A DNA stretch of 61,228 bases from UMGS1002 sp050946195 (GTDB taxonomy: Bacteria; Bacillota; Clostridia; Oscillospirales; CAG-272), in the NCBI GenBank assembly GCA_050946195.1, contig JBMNUI010000003.1, positions 1 through 61,228 of the forward strand, given 5' to 3'. Numbering within the stretch: the stretch's first letter is position 1; every line of letters begins with the position of its first letter. Made by a program: the position numbers and the translations under genes. Of this stretch, positions 59,400 through 61,228 are shown in pieces. The notes under the pieces were generated by a model. The model was not told the DNA's origin and made no database searches. It worked only from the letters and a program-made list of their open reading frames with translations.

Positions 59400-59845
59400 T
59401 AATATCCCTCCTGCAATAGTTAACATTAAGGAATTTTGGCACAACATTCCTCTATTATTACATTTTAATTAAAATTTACAACAATGTCAAGAAAATTTGA
59501 TATTATTAGGATAATTTTGATAAATAATCTCCAGATATTACAACTTTGTGGGTTAAACTCTTCAACGCTGACATTTATTTGCTCTGCTTTGTTTTTAGTT
59601 ATTTATACAAAAAAGAGACTGGCGACTGTGAACAAGTCCATAAAAAACGGGTAACATAAAAAAGAAACTTCAATTTCTAAAATAATGAGCACTTTCATTA
59701 AAAATTAAACTGACTCCGTTTGAAAAACGGAATCAGTTTATTGCTTGAATTTATTTTCTACTATAGTTTCTCTTTTTTTGTTCTATCTGCATAATTTGGG
59801 CAGTTCGATTTCATGCTTTACAGAGATTATGCCTTAATAAAACTG
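59400..59845. other. AT-rich intergenic region
   Basis: No gene seen. An inverted repeat at 59704-59740 (aaactgactccgttt...aaacggaatcagttt) looks like a terminator with a short U tail. The rest is low-complexity A/T-rich sequence. Confidence 0.5.
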
Positions 59846-59893
59846 AAGCACCGATCTCCTTGGCATTCAAGCCTTGGAAATCGGTGCTTTTCT
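59846..59893. terminator. Hairpin before the small zinc-finger gene
   Basis: aagcaccgat...atcggtgctt stem followed by ttctt on the plus strand. On the minus strand it follows the stop of the gene ending at 59893. Confidence 0.6.
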
Positions 59894-60210
59894 TATTGTT
59901 CATTGCTTTTGAGCATACGCTGCTTTTCCCGTGTGCGCTGATACTTTGTCTTTTGACATGCCTTGCACAGGGTGTTATTCTTTCGCTTTTTCAGGAACGG
60001 TGCTCCGCATGCTGCGCAAACCCCAACTGAATAGCTGTCAGTCGACATGCATTCAAAGAACATCTGTGCCTTGGCAACCTCCAATAAATCATCGCACATT
60101 AAAAAGAAGGTTGGAGGGCTTACCGAGAAATCAGGAGGCTTGTATCTATGAAAATGAGCCTGCTTGTTAACTTTCGTCCTTTTTGTCCTTTTGTCCTTTA
60201 TGTAACGCAA
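59893..60210 (-). CDS. Small Cys-motif protein, possibly a fragment
   Basis: Up to 105 residues from a TTG at 60210; an ATG at 60099 would give 68. Neither start has a clear ribosome site. The C-terminal half has CAACG (about 68-72) and CKAC (about 86-89) in a Lys/Arg-rich context, a likely zinc finger. It may be the end of a larger phage or island protein. Function unknown. Confidence 0.4.
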   Translation of the reverse strand: MRYIKDKRTKRTKVNKQAHFHRYKPPDFSVSPPTFFLMCDDLLEVAKAQMFFECMSTDSYSVGVCAACGAPFLKKRKNNTLCKACQKTKYQRTREKQRMLKSNEQ

Positions 60211-60401
60211 ATAAGCAATAAAAGAAAGAAAACAGCTTTTTCTTCTTTATATATATTCTCTGCTTCCTATAGGGACAGCGTGACAGAAAGGACAAAAGTG
60301 ACAGCAGCATCGTTAAATGCCGTAAATCTGAGACAACATGAAAATCCGCGCCGGATAATATCCGGTGATGATTGAATAAAAAAACAAGGAGGTTAGTTTT
60401 T

Positions 60402-60773
60402 ATGAACATTTCAAAACCCAGTCAGCACATGAAATCGCTGTGCAAAAAACTCGGGCCGGAATACAGAATTACGGTTATCGATTTATCGCAAGTAATTTAT
60501 CGTGATTTTGAAAACGGCTTTGACCTTGAGATTTCCGGTGTCAACACGTCAAGCTTGCGCAAAAGAGTTACGCTTTATCTCTGGTATGAAAAGAATCGCA
60601 TGATTAAGATTGTGAAATCCGTCCCTCAGGAGGATATTGGCAAGTGGGCTGAATGGCTCCGACAAAAGACTGAATCTATCAAACCTGAAGACTTTGACCG
60701 ATATGGTTATCTCAAGGGCGAAAAACGCACAATCTCTGCCAGAGGATGGTGCAGATGCCTCGTAAGCCTTTGA
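60402..60773 (+). CDS. Hypothetical protein upstream of the HNH gene
   Basis: 123 residues from the ATG at 60402, with AAGGAGG 9 nt upstream. Mixed alpha/beta composition, no domain recognised (VIDLSQVIYRDFENGFDLEI, then KRVTLYLWYEKNRMI). Its end overlaps the HNH nuclease gene by 19 nt, as in phage gene blocks. Confidence 0.65.
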   Translation: MNISKPSQHMKSLCKKLGPEYRITVIDLSQVIYRDFENGFDLEISGVNTSSLRKRVTLYLWYEKNRMIKIVKSVPQEDIGKWAEWLRQKTESIKPEDFDRYGYLKGEKRTISARGWCRCLVSL

Positions 60774-61102
60774 AGCCATGCAGTTATCCCGGCTGTCCGA
60801 ATCTAACTGAGAGCCAGTACTGTGATGAGCATCGAATATCCGAGCGCAGGAAGTATGACAAATATGAGCGCAATCCGGATGTAATGAAGCAGTATCACGG
60901 TGCATGGCAGAAGATACGTGAACGGTATGTCAGAATGCATCCTCTTTGTGAGGACTGTCTTGAGTCCGGTCGGCTCACTCCGACGGCGGAGGTTCACCAC
61001 ATTCTTCCACTGTCCTGTGGCGGGACTCATGACGACAGTAACCTGTGTGCTCTCTGCCGCTCCTGTCATAACAAGAGGCATATTACTCTCGGTAACAGGT
61101 GA
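60755..61102 (+). CDS. HNH endonuclease, phage type
   Basis: 115 residues from the ATG at 60755 (AGAGGATGG upstream). An N-terminal CSYPGCPN...CDEH zinc site, then the HNH core: CEDCLESG, EVHHILPLSCGGTHDDSNL and CRSCHNKRH. In phages such enzymes sit just before the terminase genes and help DNA packaging. No terminase follows here; the sequence changes to what looks like an IS end. Confidence 0.85.
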   Translation: MPRKPLKPCSYPGCPNLTESQYCDEHRISERRKYDKYERNPDVMKQYHGAWQKIRERYVRMHPLCEDCLESGRLTPTAEVHHILPLSCGGTHDDSNLCALCRSCHNKRHITLGNR

Positions 61103-61138
61103 AACAAGCGTTAAGCGATAGCTGTGACCGGGTAGGGC

Positions 61139-61228
61139 TGAAGTGCCCCCCAGGTATTGGACAACATAACGTTGTTTGAAATTTTATAGTGAGAAGTATG
61201 GTATAATAGAAGTGCTTTACTGACACGC
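61139..61228 (+). mobile_element. Probable IS3-like element end at the window edge
   Basis: TGAAGTGCCCCCCAGGTATT (then GGACAA) resembles terminal repeats of clostridial IS3-family elements and begins directly after the phage-like gaccgggtaggg stretch. A TATAAT at 61202-61207 could be the transposase promoter. The window ends before a coding region, so this rests on the terminal motif only. Confidence 0.4.

Noticed and set aside
60168..60192. gtcctttt short tandem repeats as a replication or CRISPR-like array
   Set aside because: Only three imperfect units without spacers; more like simple-sequence drift.
1..61228. CRISPR array or cas genes
   Set aside because: No regularly spaced direct repeats of suitable size and no Cas-like protein in the window.

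Overview
The window looks like a chromosomal segment from an endospore-forming member of the class Clostridia, probably an Oscillospirales- or Christensenellales-like anaerobe. The evidence is the spore maturation pair spmA-spmB, a T-box leader, a single RNase J, lepA-hemW, a WalJ-type hydrolase, DUF1292 and DUF1858 proteins, AbrB-type regulators and consensus sigma-A promoters with mostly 17-bp spacers. Most of the window is GC-rich and densely coding. The right end, from about 55.8 kb, is visibly more AT-rich and from 57.8 kb holds mobile-element debris.

Layout. Positions 65-3873 are a minus-strand operon for RNA modification (DUF1858, TrmK, Nif3-like, phosphoesterase, RlmD-like), divergent from prfB. 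Positions 5374-8967 are a two-gene operon (AMP-forming acid:CoA ligase and SSS-family symporter) behind a complete T-box leader whose specifier reads UAC (Tyr). A CAU tRNA, a flippase, a frameshifted TM2-domain gene, a ferredoxin/Crp divergent pair, an SDR dehydrogenase with a palindrome inside its promoter, two MBL-fold hydrolases and galactokinase follow. Positions 19.6-31.8 kb hold an AbrB regulator, spmAB, rnj, a pair of related PpiC-like exported foldases, a tiny Cys-rich membrane peptide, lepA-hemW and DUF1292. A roughly 210-nt rod-like RNA (6S-like candidate) lies at 31.8-32.0 kb beside an AmmeMemoRadiSam cassette. Next come HAD and FAD genes, secG, tRNA-Ser, murQ-ydcF, a LarA homologue, yjbQ, a purine permease/phosphoribosyltransferase operon, pcm and a wall-anchored surface protein.

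Positions 46.5-55.4 kb are a seven-gene minus-strand catabolic operon: two Gfo/Idh/MocA dehydrogenases, a class III aminotransferase, an FGGY kinase, an amidohydrolase, a fucose-isomerase-like protein and a TIM-barrel isomerase. The mix suggests breakdown of an amino-sugar, aminocyclitol or 3-keto-glycoside, but the substrate is not identifiable. Positions 55.5-57.7 kb hold a second AbrB paralogue and an ECF sigma factor with a DUF4367 membrane partner. A near-identical 35-bp promoter block (32 of 35 matches) precedes both the sigma gene and a nearby secreted-protein gene, which looks like a self-contained regulon. From 57.8 kb to the end there are remnants of a serine recombinase module, an IS3-family transposase, a collapsed sbcD-sbcC fusion, phage-like genes including an HNH nuclease, and a probable IS end.

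The most promising undescribed elements are the ECF micro-regulon, the Tyr-T-box transporter/ligase operon, the seven-gene catabolic operon and the rod-like RNA.
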